A stretch of 64,000 bases of DNA from Delphinapterus leucas (taxonomy: Eukaryota > Chordata > Mammalia > Artiodactyla > Monodontidae): NCBI RefSeq assembly GCF_002288925.2, contig NW_022098026.1, forward strand, positions 26,104,077 to 26,168,076. The letters are read 5' to 3'. Below are positions 11,195-22,520 of the stretch, one piece after another. The translations under genes and the position numbers were made by a program. The notes beneath the pieces were generated by a model. It saw only the letters and a list, made by a program, of their open reading frames with translations. It was not told the origin of the DNA and ran no database searches. Numbering within the stretch: the stretch's first letter is position 1; the number at the start of each line of letters is the position of its first letter.

Positions 11195-11815
11195 GGCATA
11201 TGTTTGCTCATTTTTTCATTCAACCATCCCTTTGTCTACTCAGTCATCTGTGTATGCACTCAATGGAATATGTGAGGGGCTAAGCTATTTCAGTCACTGA
11301 GAAGAGACAGCAGGCATGGTTCCTTCCCTCAGTAAGCTCAAAGGCTACCAGAGCAGACAGACATGAATCCAACTATACATATACGTAAAATTACCCCTGC
11401 TGTGGAGGCTATGAGAAGAGGTATACGTGGTGGTGCTAACCCTGTTTTGAGATCAGCAAACACTCTTCTGAGGGTGTGATCATTGAGCTGCAATTTCAAG
11501 GAAGCGCAGGAGTTGACTGAAAAAAAGTATGAAATGTCAGGGGCCAGGGCTGAAAGTGCAGTGGTGAAAATGATGTGATTTATTCCAGCAGCTGAAAGAA
11601 GACCAACATAACTGTAGTGCTGGGAGCCAGGAGAGCCACCAGCACTTGGGGCCAACAAGGGTCAGATCAGGAGGGGACCACAGGCTGCGCTAAGTATTTA
11701 GGTCTTCATTATGAGTTCAGTGGGGAGTCACAAATTGTTTAAAGAAGGTTGGCATTAAGGATGACATGATCAGATTTACATTTTGACATGTCTAGAGTGT
11801 AGAGGGACAACTGTG
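11195..11815 (-). mobile_element. LINE-2, minus strand
   Basis: Antisense L2: the 3' end at 'tttttcattcaaccatcc', then 'gcatggttccttccctcag' (L2 'ccctgccctcatggag' region). Decayed upstream sequence follows, including 'gaagaaggttggcattaagg' and 'gacatgatcagatttacat', which corresponds to the RT-coding part on the minus strand. The minus-strand 106-codon frame at 11658-11338 is not a recognisable protein. Confidence 0.78.
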
Positions 11816-11892
11816 AGTTTTATTTGGATGGACTTCGGCCTTAGTAATTTTGAAACCTTTTAGTTATATGTACTCCAGTCAACATATCTAGA

Positions 11893-12035
11893 ACATGATT
11901 CTCAGCAGAAGTGGTAACACCCCCAGAGGTTCTCTGAGATACTTGTGGGGCCGTGGGTTGTGGTTATGATTGGGGAACACTATAGGCATTTAGCGAGAGG
12001 ACAGGTGACATTACAATATGAAGGACAATCTCTCA
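11893..12035 (+). repeat. MER20-like hAT MITE, decayed
   Basis: The order of features fits MER20: left end 'tgattctcagc', 'gagatacttgtgggg', 'ggttgtggttatgattgggg', 'ggcatttagcgagag', and the right part 'ttacaatatgaaggacaa'. The ends are degraded, so the subfamily is provisional. Confidence 0.65.
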
Positions 12036-12956
12036 TTTAAAAAATCACATCCCACATTCTCCACGATTTTAGAATGTCCTATCAGCCATCAGTATAAGTG
12101 AAAAATTTGTTTATAGTTACCCAATTTAGCACTTAGCTCCTTTTACATATAAACACAAATAATTTTTTGCATGGTAATTTATATACACTAAATGAAGGGG
12201 AATTACACTTTCATTTTGTTCAGAACAGGGATTCTCTAAATGTCACCAACAGTGATGCCACTCGTGGTATTAGAGTTGACAACCCAACACACCTGTGCTG
12301 GACTTCATTAGTAGTTGTTGCATTCACGGTGTTTTAACGTACAAGCCACACATATCTGACTACTTTACTATGTTTTCTACTGTAGACAAGTCTGAGCATT
12401 TATAATGAAACAAATACTATATTATAAATAACTTTTGCTTTATTGCTATTTTGTATTGCAGTTAAGGAAGTATGTGCATAATTTAATTGTGATTAGACAG
12501 GTTATATTACTCATGGATCTCATTTCAGTATAGTCAAGGGGTATTACAAAATATTTGTTTAAAAAAGGGCAGAGTAGTGCCTGACCTGATACGGTCAAGA
12601 ATCACTGGTCTAGCAAAGTGTAATGACTTTCAAGAGCTTGGCTGTTTTGTTCTCTTGAACTTCAGGTGTCTTGTCTAAAATGAAAGCACTCACGTATTCC
12701 TGATTTATCAATCCTGGAAATATGCAGTTAAAGAAGATCAGTGAATGTCAAAGGTTGGAAATAAAAGAGCAGGGGCAGAGGCAGCATACTACTTGTCTAT
12801 CAAGAAAATTAGAAAGTTCTAGCTTCAAGCTTTTCTCATTCATAGTCCTGAAGGATTTTTAACAGCTGTAATACACATCTTCTGTAAAAAGCTGTATTTC
12901 ATTATCTTATAAATATCTAATTTGACAATATTTGCAAATCAAGTTTGTGGAATTCT

Positions 12957-12958
<2 letters not shown>
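12036..12958. other. Unassigned sequence
   Basis: About 920 AT-rich bases. I see no open frame of note and no repeat that I can name with confidence. Confidence 0.5.
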
Positions 12959-12990
<32 letters not shown>

Positions 12991-13001
12991 TGTGTGTGTG
13001 T
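12959..13001. repeat. (TG)n microsatellite
   Basis: TG dinucleotide run of about 21 units with one TC interruption at 12989-12990. Confidence 0.97.
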
Positions 13002-13224
13002 TATTCATTCTCAATAATTTATGGGGTAGAAACGCTTCCATGCTAGAAACTGCTTAGACAGAAAAATTAATTTTTTGGTTAGCTTGAAAATAAATGCTAG
13101 GCTGTATTATGTAATGTAACATAATGTAATGTAATATAATTAGGATATTCCCTTATGGTTGACTGTGGCAGCTTTCCAATCCTTCAGGCCTCTTTGGCCT
13201 CTCTGCTTTAATAATAATGGGGTA

Positions 13225-13455
13225 AAGAATAGTTATTATCATTACCTGAGTGCCAGCAAGAATGCTCTTTTTCATGCATTAACTCATTCTATTGTCACAA
13301 CAAGTCTACAGAGATGGGTATTACTACTCTATCCAATTTTCAGATGAAGAAGCTGAAGCTCAAAGATTTGAACTGATGTGCCCAAAGTCATACAACCAGT
13401 AAACAGTAAATTCAAGATTTGAATGTAGATCTCCCTAACTCCAGAACCTATGATG
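13225..13455 (-). repeat. MIR SINE, minus strand, near full length
   Basis: The antisense MIR runs in its expected order: 'gagtgccagcaagaatgct', 'catgcattaactcattct', 'ccaattttcagatgaagaag', 'gatgtgcccaaagtcata' and 'aactccagaacc'. This spans most of the 260-bp consensus. Confidence 0.88.
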
Positions 13456-14282
13456 TACTAGGATAAATGTTCCAACATGTTAGAGAAAATTTCATAATCA
13501 GTGGTAAAATTTATGAAGATAATCTAAAAGTTAAAATACATAATCTGGAATACAGATGAATATACATGCTACCTCTTAAATAATGTTTTGGAAACTCCTT
13601 TGAGAACTACAAGTTTCTAAACCTGTTCTTCAGTAAGCTGTGTTCTATACTTCCTCAGTTACTCACTCCAATGTTCAAACCTTGAACTTGTCATTACCAA
13701 TAGCTGTAACTCCCAACAATCTCAATTTCAAATATCTCACTCTCCAACCATCATTTCCTATCTTTAGAACTCATTCCTTCAGCAGTCTGACTCTAGCAAT
13801 TCTTTCAGTCTCTCAGGACAGTCAATCCACTGATCCTAACACTTTTTCACTAGCCCTCACCCTTCTTACCTTAGAACTTGACACACCCCAGGCAGGTTAT
13901 GGGATCTTAAAGATATGCGTGCTAAAGTTGCTAGAAGTCTAAGGCTACCCTGAGAACTGTCCTGGATAATAATTATTCATAGATACAAAAATATCTAGAC
14001 AAAGTTTACCAGAATTTTAAAAAGCCCTTCGAATTATTCCCAGCATTACAAGCAGAGCAGCTGAGGAAATGGGGATTTCAGCCTAAGGACCAAAAGACTC
14101 AGAGGTGCTGGGGTACCTAACTCTAGTCTCTGAAATACTGTCAAGTAGCTCTAAAAAGTGTGACTGGGACCAGTGAGGGAAAACACTGGACGGTAGAATT
14201 CAACTCATCCAAAGACAAAATGACAAATACTTTTTTTTCTCATATTACAAGTTTAATCCACTTGTATAGCTGAAATGCTATA
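13456..14282. other. Mostly unassigned; possible ancient LINE remnant at 13620-13930
   Basis: The plus-strand 100-codon frame at 13640-13942 contains residues that faintly resemble the end of a LINE-type endonuclease domain (a 'L-VIT-N...LNFK' pattern). An ancient CR1/L2-class remnant is possible. The rest is unassigned. I would not call a gene here. Confidence 0.3.
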
Positions 14283-14790
14283 TTGAGAAGGTTACTGAGA
14301 ATGGACCTTCAATCATCACTGTGTCAGTCTGAATGGGCTAGATTTTTCTCTGGTTACAAGCAACCCTCAATCTTCAGTACTTTCAAAGAACAAAGTTTAT
14401 TTTTCGCTCAACGTATGTGTCCATGGTGGGTGGTCAAGGAGCCTCTGCTCATCACGTTCACTCAGGGACCCAGACTGATGGAGTAGCCACCATCTTAAAT
14501 GCTGCCAGTTGCCATTCTAGAGGGAAAGAGAACTCAGGCAGTGGGTGGGTGCGTGTGTGTATCACAAACTGGTAATGAAATGCTCCCGCCTGAAAGTGGT
14601 TCGTGTCATTTCCACTCAACAACTGGACAGAACTAGACACATGGCCCCATACAGCCATAAGGAAGGTAGGATATTCAAACCTACAATGTGCCCAGAAGGA
14701 GAGAACAGTGAGTAGCATAATGCACAGTGAGCAGTGGTGTACCTCACGGGTCCAGATAAGACATTCTGGCATTTCAGTCTGGTACTTTTC
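14283..14790. repeat. Ancient interspersed repeat, family unresolved
   Basis: The stretch holds pieces seen many times in mammalian genomes: 'acaaagtttatttttcgctc', a decayed 'ctctgctcatcacgttcact' block, a segment like 'tcatttccactcaacaa', and 'acatggccccatacagcc'. I recognise the type but cannot assign the family or strand without a search. Confidence 0.4.
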
Positions 14791-14940
14791 ATTCCTACCC
14801 TAATCACCAGAGCTGCCCTACAAAGCTTCCCAATGCAGTGAGCTCCCCAACATCAGACGGGTGCGAGAAAAGGTTAGAAGACGGTAAGTCAAATAACACC
14901 ATAATGTCTATCCTCTATCTAATAGACTAACGGAACAATA

Positions 14941-15002
14941 AGGAAGCCCATAGTTCTAAGTTTCTACATGAGGAAGCCCATAGTTCTAAGTTTCTACATG
15001 AG
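14941..15002. repeat. Exact 30-bp tandem duplication
   Basis: The 30-bp unit beginning AGGAAGCCCATAG and ending TTTCTACATG occurs twice, head to tail, at 14941-14970 and 14971-15000, with no mismatch. The next two bases repeat the start of the unit again. It lies in otherwise non-repetitive DNA. Confidence 0.98.
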
Positions 15003-15691
15003 TCCTTTATCACAATGATATAAAAAGAATTAGGCATTGTAGAACCTTGTACTAAATGCAGCCAGATCTTTAGAGAGAAATAACTAGTTCTCAAACCAAC
15101 TAAATGGCCAAGCACTGGAGTGAATCTTACTCAACTAAAGCAGACGAAAACATGGGCTGACCATCATCATTGCATCGTTGCTTCTCTTCTCCACAAGAGT
15201 CAATCACATTACCTCTCTCCCCAAGGAGAGACAATGATCGAAAAAATCAAACAGAAAGCAAGGCAAAAGATTTCCACTGGGAGAAACCCCTATAGCAAGC
15301 TTTTTAGTGCTATCAGGATTCTTTATAAAAACCAGAACCTGACTAGCAGTCTATTCAGCAACAGATAGGACAGCAAATGGTTAGGTGAGGAAATGATCTG
15401 TTGTTCACCCAAGCCCATTAGCAGCCAGTCAGACTAAGCAACAATGGATAAAACACGTGAGAAATTGCATTAAAGCCTGTCTCACTCACACACACACAAT
15501 AGGTTTTTAAAATTAACATCTGAATGCAGCCTTCAGTTAGCAAAAGCTTTCCTTGTTATTCTTATTTAATGTACATTTTTCAGAGCAGTTAGGATTGTTA
15601 TTATAATTGATACTTTTGGACAAGGAAACTCAGGTTCAAAAAGATTAATTTCATTCACTCACTCTTAACTAAATACTGTTAAGTCTATATA
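15003..15691. other. Unassigned sequence
   Basis: About 690 bp. A short CA run lies at 15485-15499. Weak MIR-like words occur near 15560-15650. There is no convincing gene: an 82-codon plus-strand frame at 15120-15368 has no recognisable domain. Confidence 0.45.
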
Positions 15692-16373
15692 TGTGGTGTG
15701 CAGGAAAGCCCCTGAACGGGTGTATGCCAAAAACGGACTTGCTAACCTGTCAAAGCTGACATAGCAGAGAAAGGGGTACCTCATCACCCCGCCAATGCCT
15801 CCCCATTGCCAGAGTCAGTGATGGAAGGTTGGGCTTGAGGGACCATGAGTCCTATAACATAGGGCAGTTCTTACGTTCTCAGGTAAACTATTTATCTTTG
15901 ATATTCTGCATTAAGTCAAATTTTTACCCACCATGGAATTCATTTTACTTTTCATAAATCGCCAAGTGACATAAAATAATTTTCTCTGGTTTATGCTGTT
16001 AAAATGTCCTCATAGTGGAGCTGATTACTATATCCCAAGAGGAAGCCAGCATTACAGGATAACTAATGACTAGGTCCGCATGAGAGTTAACCACCAAGCA
16101 TCCTGAAAATGAGCCAAAACATCTGTAGATAAAAGGGCTGACTGGCTGATGGTCCAGTCAAGAGAAGAACTTCTGAGTGCATCTCCTCTCTGTCTGCCTA
16201 TTTCTACCTGTCTCTTCTCACCAGCTTGGAGTCACTACAGGCTCCTCTCAACCTCCAGTTCTGGGGCTACTATAGCCTTTAATAAAAGGAGAAGCAAGCA
16301 GCCCTGGTCAATTACCTAGAGGTCTACACCTCAACTCAGCCTGCCTGGGGCTCCACTTTGGCCCTAACCAAAC
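15692..16373 (+). repeat. Candidate LTR relic
   Basis: A roughly 680-bp segment with TG...CA ends (starts TGTGGTGTGC, ends near CTAACCAAACA). A TATA-like 'agataaaaggg' lies near 16130 and an 'aataaaagg' poly(A)-like signal near 16281, in the order expected for an LTR (U3, TATA, R, poly(A)). No target duplication was found and I cannot name the family. Confidence 0.35.
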
Positions 16374-16432
16374 ATCAAAGCCACACTCTAGTTTAGCAAC
16401 AGGATTCCTTTCTTTCCTATGCCTTATGCCTG

Positions 16433-16516
16433 ATTTCCTCCTTCTTTCTCTCTTTCCCTTTCTCTCTTTTTCTCTATCTCTCTGCCTCTCTCTCTCCTCC
16501 CCCTTCCCTTTCTTTG
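16433..16516. repeat. Polypyrimidine (CT-rich) tract
   Basis: About 84 bp almost entirely of C and T on the plus strand, with imperfect TC, TTTC and CCTT units. Low-complexity sequence. Confidence 0.93.
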
Positions 16517-16589
16517 TAATTACATGGGTAAAACATGAACACATTCTTCAGTTAACAAAATTGGATTAGTAATCATTAATATCTGACAT

Positions 16590-17440
16590 GGCCATGTGTT
16601 GACAGAGATCTGGAACAATGGAGCTTGTTATGAACTGCTGGTAGGAGTACAACCACACTGGAGAGGATTGTGGCACTGCCTAGTAACGTTGAGATGTATA
16701 TACCCTAAAAACCACTCTCAGGCATAGAACCTACAGAAATGCACACATATACCCAAAGTGACATGATAATTTATGAAATAATTTTCTGTAACTGCAAAAC
16801 ACTGGGAATTATCTAAATGCTCATCAACAAGAGAACCAAAACATAAATTATGGCCTACTACCCAGGAGTGGAAAAAATTAAACTAGATAAACATCAATAT
16901 CAATACTTTTTTTTTTTTTTTTTTTTGCAGTACGCGGGCCTCTCACCGCTGCGGCCTCTCCCGTTGCAGACCACAGGCTCCGTCCGGATGCGCAGGCTCA
17001 GCAGCCACGGCTCACGGGCCCAGCCGCTCTGCGGCATGTGGGATCCTCCCGGACCGGGGCACAAACCCCTGTCCCTGCATCGACAGGCAGACTCTCAACC
17101 ACTGCACCACCAGGGAGGCCCCAATATCAATACATTTTGCACATACAATGCTGAGTTTAAAAAAGTAAGTTGTAGAATAATACTTACAGTATATTATTTA
17201 TGTAAAGTTAAAAACATGAAACATGAATATTTTATTAACCTATTAATATATTTTTTGGAATACATGCTTACATACTAAAAAGTATAAAGAAATGCAACAG
17301 AACAATAGACTCTAAATTCTCGGGGGCAATCGCCTCTGTTGAGGGAAGCAAGGAGATGCAAACATGAGGGACTCAACTGTATTTGTCATGCCTTATTTCC
17401 TAACCTGGATAACGGTATGTGGGAATTTTTTCCATTATAC
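16590..17440 (+). mobile_element. Old L1M 3' region, split by a SINE
   Basis: A decayed ORF2 3' part is visible ('gaactgctggtaggagtaca', 'tgcaaaacactgggaatta', 'tgctcatcaacaagagaacc', 'aattatggcctactaccc'). It resumes after the SINE at 17134 with 3'-UTR-type sequence. The L1 predates the SINE. The right end is approximate. Confidence 0.7.
16907..17122 (-). mobile_element. CHR-type tRNA-Glu SINE, minus strand, with target duplication
   Basis: Read on the minus strand, the element starts with the tRNA-like 'cctccctggtggtgcagtgg' head. The RNA polymerase III B-box region follows, then the cetacean-type body ('gctgggcccgtgag', 'cgcatccggac') and an A tail (plus-strand T tract at 16907-16924). 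It is flanked by an 11-bp direct repeat, AATATCAATAC, at 16896-16906 and 17123-17133. It sits inside the old L1M. Confidence 0.97.
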
Positions 17441-17593
17441 TATGTGCCATTTTGTTAGTTTGACCTACATCATAATAAATTGTAAATACTCTAGAGAAAA
17501 AGTTCAAACATTTCAAATAACCTTAAACCTCACTTTGACTATTACCCAAAGCCTCATTCTAGGCACACTCCAGGGATATCTACTGATATTAAT

Positions 17594-17746
17594 TATTAGT
17601 TCTTTTCTTTTTTTTTCTTTTTTATGATTCAGTTTATACTGGCTTGAGCAGCTTCTTTTTTTTTCTTATTTTTTAAACATCTTTATTGGAGTATAATTGC
17701 TTTACAATGGTGTGTTAGTTTCTGCTTTATATATTAGTTCTTTTCT
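17594..17746 (-). mobile_element. Short L1 3' end insertion with possible 3' transduction
   Basis: The 15-bp direct repeat TATTAGTTCTTTTCT at 17594-17608 and 17732-17746 marks one insertion. Read on the minus strand it holds about 60 bp of L1 3' terminus (from 'tataaagcag' to 'ccaataaagatgt') and an A-rich tail. About 30 bp of non-L1 sequence (near 17625-17654) follows, and then a second A-rich tail at the target duplication. Two tails around foreign sequence is the layout of a 3' transduced segment. Confidence 0.85.
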
Positions 17747-17936
17747 ACTCAATATATATAGCATTGTTTGAACATGTGTGCCTTTCCTTTTTATGTAAGT
17801 GATAATGTAACATGTATACTTTCATTTAACATTATCTCTTGATCATATAAATACACTTTCCTCACTAACAAAAATACGTTTTCCTAGAACTTTAGCTTTT
17901 TTTCCCAGGGAGATGGGTACAGCAACTAAGAAAATA

Positions 17937-18150
17937 GCCTTTGGAGAGACATGCCTGAGTTCTGCTTAATGCTTAATATTTACCTAGGGCAAGTTATTCA
18001 GGTTTTCTGTGTTTTAGGCTTCTCATCTTTAAAACGGAGATAATCACAAGTACCAACCACACAGGACTGCTTAAGGATTAGATGAGGAAATTCAGGTAAA
18101 GCATTTAGAGAGATGTCTGGCACACAGGGAGTCCTTGACAAATACTATTA
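17937..18150 (+). repeat. MIR SINE, sense strand
   Basis: MIR features in order: 'gggcaagttattcagg', 'taggcttctcatctttaaaa', 'ggagataatcac', 'ggattagatgagg', 'tctggcacacagg'. The element runs into an ATT repeat at its 3' end. Confidence 0.85.
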
Positions 18151-18172
18151 TTATTATTATTATTATTATTTA
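18145..18172. repeat. (ATT)n microsatellite
   Basis: About nine ATT units directly at the MIR 3' end, likely grown from the MIR tail. Confidence 0.95.
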
Positions 18173-18694
18173 TAGCTACTGTCTATGCCTTATGGGGAAG
18201 GGTTCTTATGATGGCATCCTTACCCCAAGCCCAATTCATGGTCACTCCACAGGAGAATTATGATGTTCCTCTGCCCACCTCTGCTACTTGTGTGAGCCTT
18301 TGGAAATCAGCTGCACTTCAAAACACTGTAGAACCCATGGCAATGTCCAGTCTTTGGGTTCCTGCACACCAAGTTCTATTTGTCCAAATTCCAGGCATTC
18401 TTTTTTTTACAGGAGAATTTCTTCAGCTCACTCATAGCTGTCAGATCCTGTCAGGCTAATTTGGCAACTAGATAACTACACTTAAGTATTTATAAGTCAC
18501 CATTCTTTCTTTAAACTAGGGCTGGTGGCATGGCCAACCATCCTTTTTCACATTCATTTTAATAATATTTTAGTTTGAGTTATGCATAGAATGTATAACT
18601 TCCAGGTAATTTATTTTCCTCATAGTTCTCAGTATTTACTCCAAATGAACCACATCATTTACTTGCATTTTAAACTTGCACTTAGCAATTTAAA
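18173..18694. other. Unassigned sequence
   Basis: About 520 bp between the MIR and the second L1. No gene or named repeat. The 83-codon plus-strand frame at 18208-18459 has no recognisable domain. Confidence 0.5.
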
Positions 18695-18812
18695 ATATCT
18701 AATATATACAAGCCTCTTAGCCTCATCCACCAGAGGACAGACAGCAGAAGCAAGAAGAACTACAATTCTGCAGACTGTGGAACGAAAACACATGCACAGA
18801 AAGACAGACAAA

Positions 18813-19743
18813 ATGAAAAGGCAGAGGACTATGTACCAGAAGAAGGAACAAGATAAAACCCAGAAAAACAACTAAATGAAGTGGAGATAGGCAACCTTCC
18901 TGAAAAAGAATTCAGAATAATGATAGTGAAGATGATCCAGGACCTTGGAAAAAGAATGGAGGCAAAGGTCAAGAAGATGCAAGAAATGTGTAACAAAGAC
19001 CTAGAAGAATTAAAGAACAAATACCTAGAAGAATTAAAGAACAAACAAACAGTGATGAACAATACAATAACTGAAATGAATTACCCTAGAAGGAATCAAC
19101 AGCAGAATAACTGAGGCCAAAGAACAGATAAGTGACCAGGAAGACAGAATGGTGGAATTCACTGCCACAGAACAGAATAAAGAAAAAAGAATGAAAAGAA
19201 ATGAAGACAGCCTAAGACACCTCTGGGACAATATTAAATGCACCAACATTCACATTATAGGGGTCCCAGAAGAAGAAGAGAGAGAGAAAGGACCTGAGAA
19301 AATACTTGAAGAGATTATAGTCGAAAACTTCCCTAACATGGGAAAGGAAATAGCCACCCAAGTCCAGGAAGCACAGAGAGGCCCATACGGGATAAACCCA
19401 AGGAGAAACACGCCAAGACACATAGTAATCAAACTGGCAAAAATTACAGACAAAGAAGAATTATTGAAAGCAGCAAGGGAAAAACGACAAATAACATACG
19501 AGGGAACTCCCATAAGGTCAACAGCTGATTTCTCAGCAGCAACTCTACAAGCCAGAAGGGAGTGGCAGGCATGATATATTTAAAGACATGAAAGGGAAGA
19601 ACCTACAACCAAGATTACTCTACCTGGCAAGGATCTCATTCAGATTTGACAGAGAAATCAAAAGCTTTACAAACAAGCAAAAGCTAAGAGAATTCAGCAC
19701 CAACAAACCAGCTTTACAACAAATGCTAAAGGAACTTCTCTAA
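18813..19743 (+). pseudogene. L1 ORF1, frameshifted, with coiled-coil duplication
   Basis: The ATG at 18813 (leader 'MKRQRTMYQKKEQDK') aligns with the start of the first copy at 2369. The frame breaks after about 20 codons, resumes at 18881 (NLPEKEFRIMIVKMI), breaks again near 19085, and resumes at 19149. From there the RRM-like core follows, with 'IIGVPEEEE' and the C-terminal 'PIRSTADFSAATLQARREW'. The natural stop is the TAA at 19741-19743. The coiled coil contains an in-frame 24-bp tandem duplication (LEELKNKY then LEELKNKQ, 19001-19048). Three frame breaks or more make it non-functional. Confidence 0.93.
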
Positions 19744-19801
19744 GTGGGAAACACAAGAGAAGAAAAGGACTTACAAAAACAAACCCCAAACAATTAAGGA
19801 A

Positions 19802-22520
19802 ATGGTAACAGGAACATACATATCAATAATCACCTTAAACGTGAATGGATTAAATGCTCCAACCAAAAGACACAGGCTTGCTGAATGGATACAAAAACAA
19901 GACCCATATATATGCTGTCTACAAGAGACCCACTTGAGAACTAGGGACACGTACAGAGTGAAAATGAGGGGATGGAAAAAGATATTCCATGCAAATGGAA
20001 TTCAAAAGAAAGCTGGAGTAGCAATACTCATCAGATAAAATAGACTTTCAAATAAAGAATGTTACAAGAGACAAGGAAGGACACTATATAATGATCAAGG
20101 GATCAGTCCAAGACGAAGATATAACAATTATAAATATATATGCACCCAACAGAGGAGCACCTCAATACATAAGGCAAATGCTAACAACTATAAAAGAAGA
20201 AATCAACAGTAGCACAGTAATAGTGGGGGACCTTAATACCTCACTGACACCAATGGACAGATCATCCAGACAGAAAATAAGGAAACACAGCTTTAAATGA
20301 CACAACAGACCAGATAGATTTGATATTTATAGAACATTCCAACTGAAAACAGGAGATTACACTTTCTTCTCAAGTGCGCACAGAACATTCTCCAAGAAAG
20401 ATCACATCGTGGGTCACAAATCAGGCCTCAGTAACTTTAGGAAAATTGAAATCATATCAAGCAACTTTTCTGACCACAACACTATGAGATTAGAAATCAA
20501 TTACAGGGAAAAAAACGTAAAAAACACAAACACATGGAGGCTAAACAATACGTTACTAAACAACCAAGAGATCACTGAAGAAATCGAAGAGGAACCCACA
20601 GCAAACCCACAGCAAACTTCATTCCCAATGGTGAAAAACTGAAAGCATTTCCTCTAAGATCAGCAACAAGAGGAGGATGTCCACTCTTGCCACTCTTACT
20701 CAACATAGTTATGGAAGTCCTAGCCACAGCAATCAGAGAAGAAAAAGAAATAAAAGGAATACAAATTGGAAAAGAAGTAGTAAAACTGTCACTGTTTGCA
20801 GATGACATGATGTTATACATAGAGAATCCTAAAGATGCCACCAGAAAACTACTAGAGCTAATCAATGAATTTGGTAAAGTAGCAGGATACAAAATTAAAG
20901 CACAGAAAACTCTTGCATTCTTATACACTAACAACAAAAGATCAGAAAGAGAAATTAAGGAAACAATCCCATTCACCACTGCAACAACAAAAATAAAATA
21001 CCTAGGAATAAACCTACCTAAGGAGACAAAAGACTTGCATGCAGAAAACTATAAGACACTGATGAAAGAAATCAAAGATGACACAAACAGATGGAGAGAT
21101 AATACCATGTTCTTGGATTGGGAGAATCAATACTGTGAAAATGACTATACTACCCAAAGCAATCTACAGGTTCAGTGCAATCCCTATCAAATTACCAATG
21201 GCAGTTTTTACAGAACTAGAAAAAAAAATCTTAAAATTTGTATGGAGACACAAAAGACTCCGAATAGCCAAAACTATCTTGAGGGAAGAAAACGGAGCTG
21301 AAGGAATCAGATTCCCTGACTTCAGACTACACTACAAAGCTACAGTAATCAAGAAAATATGGTACTAGCACAAAAACAGAAGTATAGATCAATGGAACAG
21401 GATAGAAAGCCCAGAGATAAACCCACGCACCTATGGTCAACTAATCTATGACAAAGGAAGCAAGGATATACAATGGGAGAAAAGACAGTCCCTTCAATAA
21501 GTGGTGCTGGGAAAACCAGACAGCTACATGTAAAAGAATGAAATCAGAACACTCCCTAACACCATACACAAAAATAAACTCCAAATGGATTAAAGACCTA
21601 AATATAAAACTAGACACTAATAAACTCTTAGAGGAAAACATAGGAAGAACACTCTTTTACATAAATCAGAGCAAGATCTTTTTTGACCCACCTCCTACAG
21701 TAATGGAAATAAAAACAAAAATAAACAAATAGGACCTAATGAAACTTAAAAGCTTTTGCAGAGCAAAGGAAACTATAAACAAGACGAAAAAACAACCCTC
21801 AGAATGGGAGAAAATATTTGCAAACGAATCAACGGACAAATGTTTAATCTCCAAAATATATAAACAGCTCATGCAGCTCAATATTAAAAACACAAACAAC
21901 CTTATCAAAAAATGGGCAGAAGACCTAAATACAATTTCTCCAAAGACATACAGATGGCCAAGAGGCAAATGAAAAGCTTCGTAACATCACTAATCATTAG
22001 AGAAATGCAAATCAAAACTACAGTGAGGTATATATTACCTCACACCGGTCAGAATGCGCATCATCAGAAAATCTACAAACAACAAATGCTGGAGAGGGTG
22101 TGGAGAAAAAGGAACCCTCTTGCACTGTTGGTGGGAATGTAAATTGATACAGCCACTATGGAGAGCAGTATGGAGGTTCCTTAAAAAACTAAAATTAGAA
22201 CTACCATATGACCCAGCAATCCCACTACTGGGCATATACCAGAGAAAACCATAATTCAAAAAAACACATGCACCCCAATGTTCATTGTGGCACTATTTAC
22301 AATAGCCAGGTCATGGAAGCATCCTAAATGCCCATTGACAGACGAATGGATAAAGCAGATGTGGTACATATATACATTGGAATATTACTCAGCCATAAAA
22401 AGGAACGAAATTGGGTCATTTGTAGAGACGTGGATGGACCTAGAGACTGTCATACAGAGTGAAGTAAGTCAGAAAGAGAAAAACAAATATCGTATGTTAA
22501 CACATATATGTGGAATCTAG
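19802..22520 (+). pseudogene. L1 ORF2, frameshifted and missing much of the RT
   Basis: It opens at 19802 with the endonuclease start (ISIITLNVNGLNAP, QETH). A 2-bp loss gives a stop at 20036. Endonuclease pieces continue at 20091 (NIYAPN, GDLNT) and 20409 (GHKSG, SDHN). At about 20590 the sequence jumps from '[11 protein letters not shown]' straight to the part just before the RT catalytic centre, losing about 1.1 kb compared with the copy at 33097. The RT active-site motif FADD is present at 20795-20806. The cysteine-rich C-terminal part is readable near 22080-22520, ending with the natural TAG at 22518-22520. Confidence 0.93.

Noticed and set aside
16907..17122. Functional tRNA gene at the SINE heads
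   Set aside because: The A- and B-box-like parts belong to tRNA-derived SINEs with A tails and target duplications, not to a folded tRNA gene.
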